Of a stretch of 64,000 bases of DNA, positions 9,340 through 17,484 are shown piece after piece. Position 1 is the stretch's first letter. Each line of letters starts with the position of its first letter. The notes beneath the pieces were generated by a model, which was not told the origin of the DNA, ran no database searches, and saw only the letters and a program-made list of their open reading frames with translations. Both the position numbers and the translations under genes were made by a program. Location of the stretch: NCBI RefSeq assembly GCF_050871315.1, contig NZ_JBJLRE010000002.1; one strand, written 5' to 3'. The stretch is from Kineococcus gynurae. GTDB taxonomy: Bacteria; Actinomycetota; Actinomycetes; Actinomycetales; Kineococcaceae.

Positions 9340-10341
9340 TCAGCGGCGGTGCGAGAGCCCGCCGCAGGGGCAGGCGAAGAGACGGCAGAGCGCTTCGCCG
9401 AGCGGGTGCTCCCGCCCGACCGCCCGGTCGAAGGACCCCCGCAGGGTCCGGGTGCGCGTCCCGGTCGTGACGAGCACGTCGAGGCCGTAGCGGTCCACGC
9501 CGAGCACCGACACCTCGCGCACCTCGGCGGCCTCCGCCGCCCTCAGCCGCCCGAGCACCCAGCCGATCAGCGCGTCGCTGTGCTGGTGCTCCAGGTGGGC
9601 GACGAGGGAGTCTTCGTCGACGTAGAGCGGGTCCGGCGTGGCCAGCAGCACCTCGTCCTCGTCCAGCAGGTGGACCTCCGAGCCGGTCGTGACCCGCACG
9701 TCGGCGACCTCCAGGCGCCACAGGCGACGGGAGGAGCCCACGTCGAGCAGGGCCCCGAGGGGCCGGACCGAGGCGGCGTCCCCGGCCAGTTCGCGCTGTC
9801 GTGCGGAGGAGACCGCCTCGACCCATCCGGTGATGCACAGTCGCGCCCGCGGCAGGCTCGCCCGCCCGGGCGGCACGTCGAGGACGTCGAGGGCCGCCGG
9901 GACCCCGTAGGTGGCCCCGCCGTGGGCGGCGTGCGCGGCCTGACTCGTCAGCTCCAGCAGGCGCACCGCCAGGGGCGAGTCGTCCTCCACGAGCAGCAGC
10001 AACCCGCCCATCGGGTCGGTGAGGTGCTGGACGGGGTGGCCCACGGTGCCGGCCCGGGCCTGCCGCTCCCGCCCGCCGGAGCCCGCGTGGGCGCCGGGGC
10101 AGTCGGTGGCGTGCCCGTCGTCGGTCGGCAGGACCAGCGTGCCGGGGACGACCCCCAGGGCCAGCGTCCGCGCCCACTGCGCGGGGGAGGGGCGGCGGTC
10201 GCCGGTGGGCGCCTCGATGGTCGGGGGCACCCCCGCCTGACCGGTAGAGTTGGGCTCGGTGCGCTCCGTGCCGTCACTCGACGTGGCGGTGCTGGGTGCG
10301 GTGGTCCAGGCGGTGCTGGAACGAGTACCCGGCTGAGTCAC
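9340..10341 (-). CDS. DUF2470 domain protein, probably iron or heme related
   Basis: 333 aa. The last third carries a DUF2470-type domain (LVAHLEHQHSDALIGWVL, then LGVDRYGLDVLV and FDRAVG), which in other proteins sits at the C-terminus of HugZ-type heme-utilisation enzymes. The middle resembles a flavin/pyridoxamine-oxidase-like split barrel (GGLLLLVEDDSPLAVRLL). A Cys-rich N-terminal patch is present (CPGAHAG), and the last residues hold FACPCGG. The start is GTG 10341 with GAGGAGG upstream. A probable iron box lies 70 bp upstream, which supports an iron-linked role. Confidence 0.75.
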   Translation of the reverse strand: MTQPGTRSSTAWTTAPSTATSSDGTERTEPNSTGQAGVPPTIEAPTGDRRPSPAQWARTLALGVVPGTLVLPTDDGHATDCPGAHAGSGGRERQARAGTVGHPVQHLTDPMGGLLLLVEDDSPLAVRLLELTSQAAHAAHGGATYGVPAALDVLDVPPGRASLPRARLCITGWVEAVSSARQRELAGDAASVRPLGALLDVGSSRRLWRLEVADVRVTTGSEVHLLDEDEVLLATPDPLYVDEDSLVAHLEHQHSDALIGWVLGRLRAAEAAEVREVSVLGVDRYGLDVLVTTGTRTRTLRGSFDRAVGREHPLGEALCRLFACPCGGLSHRR

Positions 10342-10410
10342 TGTGCCTCCTCGGAGCGCGATCGTCCTGTGCTGGCGGTGTCGGAGACCTCTGATGAGGT
10401 CTCCCTTCGG

Positions 10411-10429
10411 TCAGGACAGGCTTACCTTA
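10411..10429. promoter_or_regulatory. Probable DtxR/IdeR iron box
   Basis: TCAGGACAGGCTTACCTTA matches the 19-bp consensus TTAGGTTAGGCTAACCTAA at 14 of 19 positions by hand count. Read on the minus strand it begins TAAGGTAAGCCT, a strong half-site. It lies between the divergent DUF2470 gene and rpsD, 70 bp upstream of the former and 16 bp upstream of the latter. Confidence 0.6.
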
Positions 10430-10444
10430 CGATCAGGAGACGGA

Positions 10445-11053
10445 ATGAACAACGCACGACCCAAGGTGCGCATCTCTCGCGCGCTGGGCGTGGCCCTCAC
10501 CCCGAAGGCCGCGCGCTACATGGACCGTCGCCCGTACCCGCCGGGCATGCACGGCCGCAAGCAGAAGAAGGCGTCGGACTACGCGACGCAGCTGAAGGAG
10601 AAGCAGCGCCTTCGGTACCAGTACGACATCAGCGAGACCCAGCTGCGTCGGGCCTACGACCTGGCCAAGCGCAAGCCGGGCAAGACCGGTGCGAACCTGG
10701 TCACGCTGCTCGAGACCCGTCTCGACGCCGTCGTCTGGCGGGCCGGCTTCGCCCGCACCATCTACCAGGCCCGGCAGATGGTCGTGCACCGTCACATCGT
10801 CGTCGACGGCCTGCGCGTCGACCGTCCGTCCTACCGGGTCGTCCCCGGCCAGGTCGTGGAGGTCGCCCCGCGGTCCAAGGCGAAGACCCCGTTCATCGTG
10901 GCCGCCGAGGGTGGCTGGTCGGACAACGAGATCCCGGGCTGGCTCGACGTGCAGCGCCAGGACCTCTCGGCTCGCATCCTCGCGCTGCCGGTCCGTGAGC
11001 AGATCCCGGTGACCTGCGACGAGCAGCTCGTCGTCGAGTACTACTCGCGCTGA
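10445..11053 (+). CDS. rpsD: 30S ribosomal protein S4
   Basis: 202 aa, normal length. It is a primary 16S rRNA-binding protein that nucleates assembly of the 30S body. The N-terminal domain has the conserved MDRRPYPPGMHG; the S4 RNA-binding fold covers about residues 92-155 (LETRLDAVVWRAGFARTIYQ). No cysteines are present in the N-terminal zinc-knuckle position, so this is the zinc-independent form. ATG 10445 has AGGAG 5-6 nt upstream. rpsD stands alone here rather than in the alpha operon, as in many actinobacteria. Confidence 0.97.
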   Translation: MNNARPKVRISRALGVALTPKAARYMDRRPYPPGMHGRKQKKASDYATQLKEKQRLRYQYDISETQLRRAYDLAKRKPGKTGANLVTLLETRLDAVVWRAGFARTIYQARQMVVHRHIVVDGLRVDRPSYRVVPGQVVEVAPRSKAKTPFIVAAEGGWSDNEIPGWLDVQRQDLSARILALPVREQIPVTCDEQLVVEYYSR

Positions 11054-11072
11054 GGCCCGAGCAGGGTTCCAC

Positions 11073-11108
11073 CCGGAGGGCGTCGACCGCACGGTCGGCG
11101 CCCTCCGG
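11073..11108 (+). terminator. Hairpin terminator after rpsD
   Basis: A 16-bp stem with one G-T pair, arms 11073-11088 and 11093-11108, loop GCAC. No U-tract follows, as is usual in high-GC actinobacteria. Confidence 0.75.
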
Positions 11109-11135
11109 CGTTCCCGGGCCCGGTCCCGTTTCCAG

Positions 11136-11148
11136 TACGGTGCCGATC
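11136..11148 (+). promoter_or_regulatory. Leaderless -10 element for the ferritin gene
   Basis: TACGGT (11136-11141), then 7 nt, then ATG 11149. No ribosome site is present, which supports ATG 11149 over the GTG at 11140 that lies inside the -10 region. Confidence 0.5.
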
Positions 11149-11700
11149 ATGACCCAGGTGCAGACCCCGCCGACCACCACCTCCTTCGCCGACCTGCTCG
11201 TCGGGCAGGTCGCCATGGAGTTCCACGCCCACCAGCAGTACGTCGCGCTGGCCGTGTGGTTCGACGCCCACGACCTGCAGCAGCTGGCGAAACTCTTCTA
11301 CGCGCAGGCGTTGGAGGAGCGGAACCACGGGATGATGATGGTGCAGTTCCAGCTCGACCGGGACCTGCCGGTGACCATCCCGGCGACCCCCGCGGTGCGC
11401 AACGACTTCACCGAGGTCAGTGAACTCATCTCGCTCGCGCTGCAGCAGGAGAAGGCGGTCACGACGGCGATCGAGGGTTTGATGGCCGCGGCCCGACGCG
11501 AGTCGGACTTCATGGCCGAGCAGTTCGTGCTGTGGTTCCTCAAGGAGCAGGTCGAGGAGGTCGCGAGCATGTCGACGCTGCTCACGATCGTCCAGCGCGC
11601 CGGGGACGACCTGTTCAAGGTCGAGGACTGGATCGCCCGCGAGCACGGCCCCGAGGGTGCCGACCCGACCGCCCCGCCCGTGGCCGGCGGGGCGCTCTGA
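11149..11700 (+). CDS. Ferritin (ferroxidase-type iron storage protein)
   Basis: 183 aa, four-helix-bundle ferritin of the BfrB/Ftn type. Ferroxidase ligands can be seen in helix A (MEFHAHQQY), helix B (ALEERNHG) and helix D (LKEQVEEV). It stores Fe(III) in a 24-subunit cytosolic shell. It lies downstream of rpsD behind a hairpin terminator and is probably transcribed alone. I see no iron box in the 40 nt upstream of its start. The C-terminal 20 residues are Pro/Ala-rich and likely flexible. Confidence 0.92.
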   Translation: MTQVQTPPTTTSFADLLVGQVAMEFHAHQQYVALAVWFDAHDLQQLAKLFYAQALEERNHGMMMVQFQLDRDLPVTIPATPAVRNDFTEVSELISLALQQEKAVTTAIEGLMAAARRESDFMAEQFVLWFLKEQVEEVASMSTLLTIVQRAGDDLFKVEDWIAREHGPEGADPTAPPVAGGAL

Positions 11701-11735
11701 GGGCGCTGCTCCCGGGGGCCGGCGCCCGGGCCCGG

Positions 11736-11750
11736 TGCTAGCGTCGCGGG
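11736..11750 (+). promoter_or_regulatory. Extended -10 promoter for the 47-aa protein
   Basis: TGCTAGCGT (11736-11744) combines an extended TGn and a TANNNT -10. Six nt later comes the GTG at 11751, so the mRNA should be leaderless. Confidence 0.5.
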
Positions 11751-11894
11751 GTGGCGAAGAAGCGGCGGTGGCCCAAGCAGAAGTGCTGCGTGTCCAAGCC
11801 GCGGTGCAGTCGCTGCCCCCTCCAGATGCTCAAGGACGGGACGCTGCCGGAGGGGTACACGGTCAAGAAGCGGAAACTCGTCAAGGTGGCGTGA
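11751..11894 (+). CDS. 47-aa basic Cys4 protein
   Basis: Short gene from GTG 11751 to TGA 11894. The protein is strongly basic and has four cysteines in the pattern CC-x5-C-x2-C (KQKCCVSKPRCSRCP), suggesting a small zinc-binding fold. The middle reads DGTLPEGYTV and the C-terminus is again Lys-rich. Small basic proteins with a KCC...KPRC..CP pattern are, from memory, conserved in actinobacteria without known function; nucleic-acid binding would fit the charge. The promoter at the right distance and a 12-bp terminator stem overlapping its stop both support a real gene. Confidence 0.7.
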   Translation: MAKKRRWPKQKCCVSKPRCSRCPLQMLKDGTLPEGYTVKKRKLVKVA

Positions 11895-11913
11895 CCGGTC
11901 CGGTCACGCCACC
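11885..11913. terminator. Hairpin between the Cys4 gene and the I36-like gene
   Basis: A perfect 12-bp stem (GGTGGCGTGACC with GGTCACGCCACC) with a 5-nt loop. It overlaps the stop codon of the plus-strand small gene and lies 16 nt beyond the stop of the convergent minus-strand gene, so it can end both transcripts. Confidence 0.75.
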
Positions 11914-11928
11914 TCGGCCGAGGGTGGT

Positions 11929-12393
11929 TCAGAGGAACTTGTGCGAGGCGTTGTTGTCGCGCAACGAAGTGTTGAGGTTCGTGTACGAGTTCGCGGGGAT
12001 GAGCTGCGACGCCCCCGAGTAGTTGCTGTTGTAGTACACCCGAACCGCGCGGGTCGACCGGTTCCAGACGGACTGCACGTTGTTCTTGATGCAGGCGTTG
12101 TAACCGGACAGTCCCCGGGTCTTGAACACGTAGCAGGTCGCGGGGTCGGTCCCGTAGGTGGACACGGAACTCGTGAAGTCGGACAACGAGCCCTGGTAGT
12201 TCGAGAGGTAGTAGAAGCAGACCTCCCCGCTCTCGCACACGCCGTTGCGCGGGGTGGCCGCGTCGGCGGCGGTGACCGGTCCGACGACGGCAAGGCCGCT
12301 CACGGCCAGGGCGGCCGCGACGACGCGGCGGGCCCGACGGGTGCGCGGGGAGGTGCGGGTGGAACGGGTGGCGGACGTGCCGGTGCTGAGCAT
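11929..12393 (-). CDS. Secreted peptidase inhibitor I36-like protein
   Basis: 154 aa. The long basic N-terminus and signal peptide end near VTAADAA. The mature part begins with GVCESGEVCFYYLSNYQGSLSDF, typical of the beta/gamma-crystallin-like inhibitor family I36 (Streptomyces metalloproteinase inhibitor). Four cysteines in the mature part (motifs GVC, EVC, TCY, ACI) could form two disulfides. A second repeat-like motif, VRVYYNSNYSGASQLIP, supports the double Greek-key fold. It is divergent from a LuxR-type regulator; the 161-bp region between them is rich in inverted repeats. Confidence 0.8.
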   Translation of the reverse strand: MLSTGTSATRSTRTSPRTRRARRVVAAALAVSGLAVVGPVTAADAATPRNGVCESGEVCFYYLSNYQGSLSDFTSSVSTYGTDPATCYVFKTRGLSGYNACIKNNVQSVWNRSTRAVRVYYNSNYSGASQLIPANSYTNLNTSLRDNNASHKFL

Positions 12394-12446
12394 GAGCAGA
12401 CTCCCTGTCTGGTCTCACCGCCCACCGCGGGCGGCGTCCCACCGTT

Positions 12447-12481
12447 GTAGGCCGCGCGGCCGCGCGGGGTGGTCGGCCTAC
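12447..12481. repeat. Inverted repeat GTAGGCCG...CGGCCTAC
   Basis: Arms at 12447-12454 and 12474-12481, 19 nt apart. The right arm overlaps the 18-bp palindrome that follows, so the region carries nested dyads between the two divergent genes. Confidence 0.5.
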
Positions 12482-12495
12482 GCAGTTCTGCGTAG
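12478..12495. promoter_or_regulatory. 18-bp perfect palindrome, candidate LuxR-regulator operator
   Basis: CTACGCAGTTCTGCGTAG has two 8-bp arms around TT. It lies 60 bp before the LuxR-type start and 85 bp before the I36-like start. Its length and symmetry fit a GerE/LuxR dimer. Binding by the adjacent gene product is an inference. Confidence 0.5.
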
Positions 12496-12554
12496 TTCTC
12501 GGTGGGTGGTGGGCGTCCGGCGCGCCGCTCGGAGATCCGTGATACCCCAGGCGC

Positions 12555-13583
12555 ATGCTCAGCGACGCTCAGTGGCGGTCGGTGCGTGACATCGGGTTCG
12601 ACCTGCTCGACGCCGAGGGGGAGAGCGATCCGTACCGGGCCGAGCTGGAGTGCCTGCTCCGCCTCGTCCCGGCGGAGGTCGCCGGGTCCGGGGAGCTCGA
12701 CCTCGTCACCGGGGCCGGGGAGATGCGCGAGACCCCGGACCTGCTGATCCCGCTCGCCGTCAACGGGGTCGAGGAGGTGCTGGCCCACAACCCGGGCATG
12801 CGCCACCTCGCCGAGCGGGGGGACCTGGCCGCGGTCCGGGCCGAGCAGATCCCCGAGTCGGGGGACTGGGCCCGCAACCCTTGGCGGCGCGAGCTGCTGG
12901 ACCCGGTCGGGCTGACCCACGCGGTGGTCATCGGCCACCGTCTGCCCGGAGGGCGGGTCGTGCAGGGGTGGGGGGTGAACCGCGACCGGCCGTTCCGCGA
13001 CGACGAGGTCGAGATGCTGCAGGCCCTCGACCCCGCTCTCCGGCGCGCCGCGCGGGCCCGTCGTCGTCGGGAGGTCGTGCTCCACCTGGACCGGGCGGTC
13101 GCCGAGGGCGCGGGTCTGGTGATCTTCGGGCCGGTGGCCGTCGTCTACCGCAACGCGGAGGCCGACGAGCTGCTGGAGCGGCACCGCGTCGCGTTGGCGA
13201 CGCTGCGGGGGGTGACGTGCGGGCAGTTGTCCCCCGGACGTCCCGAGGGGTCGATGTCGACGGCGGTCGGGATCCTGCGGTTGCAGCGACGTCCGGCCCT
13301 GCCCGGGTGCTCCGCGGTGGTGCTGGACGAGGTCGGTGCGGGCCACCGGGTCCCGGGCGGGCTCACGCCCCGCCAACTGCTGGCCCTCGGCCACCTCGGG
13401 GAGGGACGGACGGCGGCGGCGATCGCCCGACTGATGGGCGTCAGCGAACGGACCGTCCACAAGCACCTGGAGAACCTCTACCGCACCCTCGGGGTGGGGG
13501 ACCGGCTGTCGGCCGTGCTCAAGGGCCGGGAACTGGGGCTGCTTCCCGTGCTGGACCCGGCGGTCGCCGACCCCGACGCCTGA
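12555..13583 (+). CDS. LuxR-family transcriptional regulator
   Basis: 342 aa. The C-terminal HTH (about residues 270-332) reads LTPRQLLALGHLGEGRTAAAIARLMGVSE RT.. and HKHLENLYRTLGV, typical of the GerE/LuxR class with the recognition helix in SERTVHKHL. The N-terminal 260 residues have no phosphorylation site and no recognisable ligand domain; they look like the variable sensor region of stand-alone actinobacterial LuxR proteins. Its position suggests control of the divergent I36-like gene and itself. A bidirectional terminator separates it from fumC. Confidence 0.85.
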   Translation: MLSDAQWRSVRDIGFDLLDAEGESDPYRAELECLLRLVPAEVAGSGELDLVTGAGEMRETPDLLIPLAVNGVEEVLAHNPGMRHLAERGDLAAVRAEQIPESGDWARNPWRRELLDPVGLTHAVVIGHRLPGGRVVQGWGVNRDRPFRDDEVEMLQALDPALRRAARARRRREVVLHLDRAVAEGAGLVIFGPVAVVYRNAEADELLERHRVALATLRGVTCGQLSPGRPEGSMSTAVGILRLQRRPALPGCSAVVLDEVGAGHRVPGGLTPRQLLALGHLGEGRTAAAIARLMGVSERTVHKHLENLYRTLGVGDRLSAVLKGRELGLLPVLDPAVADPDA

Positions 13584-13588
13584 TCGCG

Positions 13589-13624
13589 CCGGAGGCCGGC
13601 CCCCGCGGGGGGACCGGCCTCCGG
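13589..13624. terminator. Bidirectional hairpin between the LuxR gene and fumC
   Basis: A perfect 11-bp stem, CCGGAGGCCGG (13589-13599) with CCGGCCTCCGG (13614-13624). The loop itself contains the palindrome CCCCGCGGGG. It lies between two convergent genes. Confidence 0.75.
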
Positions 13625-13633
13625 TGTGCCGGT

Positions 13634-15034
13634 TCAGGCCTTCTTGGGCGTCGTCATGCTCATGACGTCGAGGGCGGCGTCGAGCTGCTCCTCGCTCACC
13701 TCACCGCGCTCCACGTACCCGAGTCCCACGACCGCCTCGCGGACGGTCAGGTTCTCCTTGACCGCGTGCTTGGCCACCTTGGCCGCAGCCTCGTAGCCGA
13801 TGACCCGGTTGAGCGGGGTCACGATCGAGGGGGAGGACTCGGCGAAGCGGCGGCACTGCTCGACGTCGGCCTCCAGACCGTCGACGCAGCGGTCGGCGAG
13901 GAGTTTCGAGACGTTGCCGAGCAGGCGCGCGGACTCCAGCACGTTGCGGGCCATGACCGGGATCTGCACGTTCAGCTCGAACGACCCCGACGCCCCGGCC
14001 CAGGCCACTGCGGCGTCGTTGCCGACGACCTGCGCGGCCACCATCAGCGCGGCCTCGGGGATGACCGGGTTCACCTTGCCCGGCATGATCGAGGAACCGG
14101 GCTGCAGGTCGGGCAGGCGCAGTTCGCCGAGGCCGGTCCGCGGGCCGGAACCCATCCAGCGCAGGTCGTTGCAGATCTTCGTGACGCTCACGGCCACGAC
14201 GCGCAGCGCCCCGGAGAGTTCCACGAGCGCATCGCGGGCGCCCTGGGCCTCGAAGTGGTCCTCGGCCTCGGTGAGCGGCAGCCCGGTGTCGGCGGCCAGC
14301 AGCTCGATGACCCGCTGCGGGAAGCCGGGCGGGGTGTTGATGCCGGTGCCGACCGCGGTGCCGCCCAGGGGGACCTCGGCGACGCGGACGACGGTGGCCT
14401 CGACCCGCTCGATCCCGCGCCTGACCTGGGCCGCGTACCCGGCGAACTCCTGGCCCAGCGTGACCGGCGTCGCGTCCATCAGGTGGGTGCGACCGGACTT
14501 CACCACCGGGGCGAACTCCTCGGCCTTGCGCCGCAACGAGGCCTCGAGGTGGCGCAGGGCCGGGACCAGGTCGTTGACCACGGCGGAGGTCGCCGCGACG
14601 TGGACGGAGGTGGGGAACACGTCGTTGCTCGACTGCGAGGCGTTGACGTGGTCGTTGGGGTGGACGGGGGAGCCGAGCCGCTCGGTCGCCAGGGTCGCGA
14701 TGACCTCGTTGGCGTTCATGTTCGAGCTGGTGCCGGACCCGGTCTGGAAGATGTCGACGGGGAAGTCCCCGTCGTAGGCGCCGCCGGCCACGTCCTCGGC
14801 GGCGGCCGCGACGGCGTCGGCGACGTCCCGCTCCAGCACGCCCAGCTCGGCGTTGGCCAGCGCCGCCGCCTTCTTGATCCGGGCCAGGGCCTCGATGTGC
14901 GCACGTTCGAGGCCGGTGCCGGAGATGGGGAAGTTCTCGACGGCGCGCTGCGTCTGCGCCCGGTACTTCGCGGCCGCGGGGACGCGGACCTCACCCATGG
15001 TGTCGTGTTCGATGCGGTACCCACTCTGGTCCAT
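13634..15034 (-). CDS. fumC: Class II fumarate hydratase
   Basis: 466 aa, the normal length for this oxygen-stable, iron-free TCA-cycle enzyme (fumarate to L-malate). Superfamily signatures are seen: TGSGTSSNMNANEV (about residues 100-113), SGRTHLMDATPVTLGQE (about 185-200) and the mobile SS loop GSSIMPGKVNP (about 320) with the catalytic Ser. ATG 15034 is used here; an in-frame ATG 9 nt upstream is possible. It converges with the LuxR gene and is divergent from the sugar ABC operon. Confidence 0.95.
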   Translation of the reverse strand: MDQSGYRIEHDTMGEVRVPAAAKYRAQTQRAVENFPISGTGLERAHIEALARIKKAAALANAELGVLERDVADAVAAAAEDVAGGAYDGDFPVDIFQTGSGTSSNMNANEVIATLATERLGSPVHPNDHVNASQSSNDVFPTSVHVAATSAVVNDLVPALRHLEASLRRKAEEFAPVVKSGRTHLMDATPVTLGQEFAGYAAQVRRGIERVEATVVRVAEVPLGGTAVGTGINTPPGFPQRVIELLAADTGLPLTEAEDHFEAQGARDALVELSGALRVVAVSVTKICNDLRWMGSGPRTGLGELRLPDLQPGSSIMPGKVNPVIPEAALMVAAQVVGNDAAVAWAGASGSFELNVQIPVMARNVLESARLLGNVSKLLADRCVDGLEADVEQCRRFAESSPSIVTPLNRVIGYEAAAKVAKHAVKENLTVREAVVGLGYVERGEVSEEQLDAALDVMSMTTPKKA

Positions 15035-15202
15035 GGGGACCATCCTGCCGTGCGCCGGACCCCCTCCGGACCCCGGGGCGGGTGAGGCCGGACACACAAC
15101 GGTGGGGTCACGATCCGCCCCTCGCTGTGTTCTCACCGTGCCCGAACTGTGAGCCGGGTGTAGCCATGTCCCGTCGCGACGAAGCACACCTGAGGAGGCG
15201 CG

Positions 15203-16531
15203 ATGAGACGAACGAGCAGCGGTGGGGGCGCCCCCCACCTGCGGCGACGGACCGGGCTGGGGGCGGGCTGCGCAGCGGCGGTCCTGGCCGCGACCCTCAC
15301 CTCGTGCGGGTCCTCGGCGGGGTCCGGACCCCCCGAGCTGACCTGGTACGTGAACCCCGACAACGGCGGACAGGCGACCATCGCCCAGCAGTGCACCGAG
15401 GAGTCCGGCGGCGCCTGGTCGTTGGAGGTCTCGGTGCTGCCGAGCTCGGCCTCGGCGCAGCGCGAGCAGCTGATGAGACGCCTCGCGGGCAACGACTCCT
15501 CGATCGACCTGATGAGCCTGGACCCGGTGTTCGTCCCGGAGACGGCCGAGGCCGGGTTCCTCCTGCCGCTGCCGGCCGAGCTCCAGGACACGTTCACCGA
15601 CGGCATCGTCGAGGGAGCCGTGCAGGGGGCCTCCTGGAAGGACGAACTGGTCACCGCACCGTTCTGGGCCAACACCCAGCTGCTCTGGTACCGCACGTCG
15701 ATGGTCGAGGCCGCCGGGCTGGACCTGTCCCAGCCGGTCACCTGGCAGCAGGTCATCGACGCCGCGGCGTCGCAGGGATCGGTCCTCGCCGAGCAGGGCG
15801 CGCGGGCGGAGTCGATGACGGTGTGGGTCAACGCCATGGTCGAGTCCGCGGGCGGGTCGGTGATCGAGAACCCGGAGGCGTCGGCCGACGAACTGCGTCT
15901 CGGCCTCGACTCCGACGCCGGGCGCGCGGCGGCCGACGTCATGCGGCAGATGACCGAGAAGGGGGTCCTCGGTCCGGGGATCGACAACCGCGACGAGGCC
16001 GCGACGGCCAACCTGTTCCAGCAGGACGGGGCCATGTTCATGCTGAACTGGCCCTTCGTGTACGCCCAGGCCGCCGCGGCGGCCGAGGGGGGCACGATGG
16101 ACCGGGCCGTGTTCGAGGACTACGGCTGGGCCCAGTTCCCCCGGATGAGCGCCGACCAGGAGTCCGCGCCCCCGCTGGGCGGCATCGACATCGGGATCGG
16201 GGCGTTCACCGAGCACCCGGACCAGGCGCTGGAGGCGGTGCGGTGCATCGTGGCCGCCGACAAGCAGGCGGCCTACATGATCTCCGACGGGAACCCGGCG
16301 GCCGCCGTCGCGGCCTACGACGACCCGGCGGTGCGCGAGGCGTTCCCCATGGCCGACGCCATCCGGGAGTCCCTGCAGAACGCGGCCCCGCGGCCGCAGA
16401 CGGCCTACTACAACGAGGTCTCCTCGGGGATCCAGGACACGTTCCAGCCCGTCTCGGGCGTGAGCGAACGGACCCCGGAGGAGGCGCAGGAGTTCATCAC
16501 CGCCGTGCTGCGAGGGGAGCGGTTGCTATGA
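15203..16531 (+). CDS. Sugar ABC transporter substrate-binding lipoprotein (LpqY-like)
   Basis: 442 aa. Signal peptide with lipobox LTSC (Cys35), then an extracellular-solute-binding family 1 fold beginning ELTWYVNPDNGG. It would capture a disaccharide outside the membrane and pass it to the two permeases that follow. The operon order SBP-permease-permease-ATPase is that of mycobacterial lpqY-sugA-sugB-sugC, which recycles trehalose, so trehalose or a related glucoside is the likely substrate. The start has GAGGAGG upstream. Stop and next start overlap as ATGA. Confidence 0.85.
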   Translation: MRRTSSGGGAPHLRRRTGLGAGCAAAVLAATLTSCGSSAGSGPPELTWYVNPDNGGQATIAQQCTEESGGAWSLEVSVLPSSASAQREQLMRRLAGNDSSIDLMSLDPVFVPETAEAGFLLPLPAELQDTFTDGIVEGAVQGASWKDELVTAPFWANTQLLWYRTSMVEAAGLDLSQPVTWQQVIDAAASQGSVLAEQGARAESMTVWVNAMVESAGGSVIENPEASADELRLGLDSDAGRAAADVMRQMTEKGVLGPGIDNRDEAATANLFQQDGAMFMLNWPFVYAQAAAAAEGGTMDRAVFEDYGWAQFPRMSADQESAPPLGGIDIGIGAFTEHPDQALEAVRCIVAADKQAAYMISDGNPAAAVAAYDDPAVREAFPMADAIRESLQNAAPRPQTAYYNEVSSGIQDTFQPVSGVSERTPEEAQEFITAVLRGERLL

Positions 16532-17484
16532 GTGTGGACACCAGTTCCCGGCGCGGGACGCGCGACGGGGGAGCGACGCCGGCCGGTCGACGCCCGAAGG
16601 CGACCGACCGGGCCCGGCAGGAGGCCCGGCTCGGCTGGTACCTGGCCGGGCCCGCGTTCGTCATCCTCGTCGCGGTCACCGGTTACCCCATCCTGCAGGC
16701 GCTCTACGACTCGCTCTGGAGCTACCGTCTCACCGCCCCGGCCGACCGGGAGTTCATCGGCCTGCGCAACTACGGGGTCATCCTGACCGACCCGCTGTGG
16801 CTGTCGTCGTTGGCGAACACCGTGCTCATCACGGTGGTCACGGTCGCGGTGGAACTCGTCCTCGGGTTCGCCCTCGCGATGGTCATGCACAAGGTGCTGG
16901 GGTGGCTGCGACCCATCGTCCGCACCGCGATCCTCGTGCCCTACGCCATCATCACCGTCGTCTCGGCCTACGCCTGGCAGTACGCGTTCGGGCTGACCAC
17001 CGGGTTCATGAACGCCGTCCTGAACCTCGACGACTTCGACTGGTTCGCCAACAAGTGGACGGCCCTGCTGGTCATCTGCCTGTCGGAGATCTGGAAGACC
17101 ACGCCGTTCATCTCGTTGCTGCTGCTGGCCGGGCTCGCCCAGGTGCCGGAGGACATGCACGAGGCGGCCAAGGTCGACGGGGCGACCGCGTGGGAGCGGC
17201 TGTGGAAGGTCACGCTGCCGAACATGAAGGCCTCGATCATGGTGGCCCTGCTGTTCCGGGCGCTGGACGCGTTCCGCATCTTCGACAACGTCTTCATCAT
17301 GACCAAGGGGGCGGCCGACACCGAGACGGTGTCGTTCCTCGCCTACAACCAGACCATCTCCCGGCTCGAGATCGGGCTGGGGTCGGCCGTGTCGGTGCTG
17401 CTGTTCGTCTGCGTCATCGTCATCTGCTTCATCGCGATCAAGGTGTTCAAGGTCGACCTGGCCCGGGCGAGGGGGGAGTCCTGA
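16528..17484 (+). CDS. Sugar ABC transporter permease (SugA/MalF-like)
   Basis: 318 aa with six membrane segments. The EAA loop that contacts the ATPase is present as EAAKVDGATAWERLWKVTLP near residue 212. An N-terminal basic cytoplasmic extension of about 40 residues precedes the first membrane segment. The start overlaps the lipoprotein stop (ATGA), and its own stop shares one base with the next start (TGATG), so the operon is translationally coupled. Confidence 0.88.
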   Translation: MSVDTSSRRGTRDGGATPAGRRPKATDRARQEARLGWYLAGPAFVILVAVTGYPILQALYDSLWSYRLTAPADREFIGLRNYGVILTDPLWLSSLANTVLITVVTVAVELVLGFALAMVMHKVLGWLRPIVRTAILVPYAIITVVSAYAWQYAFGLTTGFMNAVLNLDDFDWFANKWTALLVICLSEIWKTTPFISLLLLAGLAQVPEDMHEAAKVDGATAWERLWKVTLPNMKASIMVALLFRALDAFRIFDNVFIMTKGAADTETVSFLAYNQTISRLEIGLGSAVSVLLFVCVIVICFIAIKVFKVDLARARGES

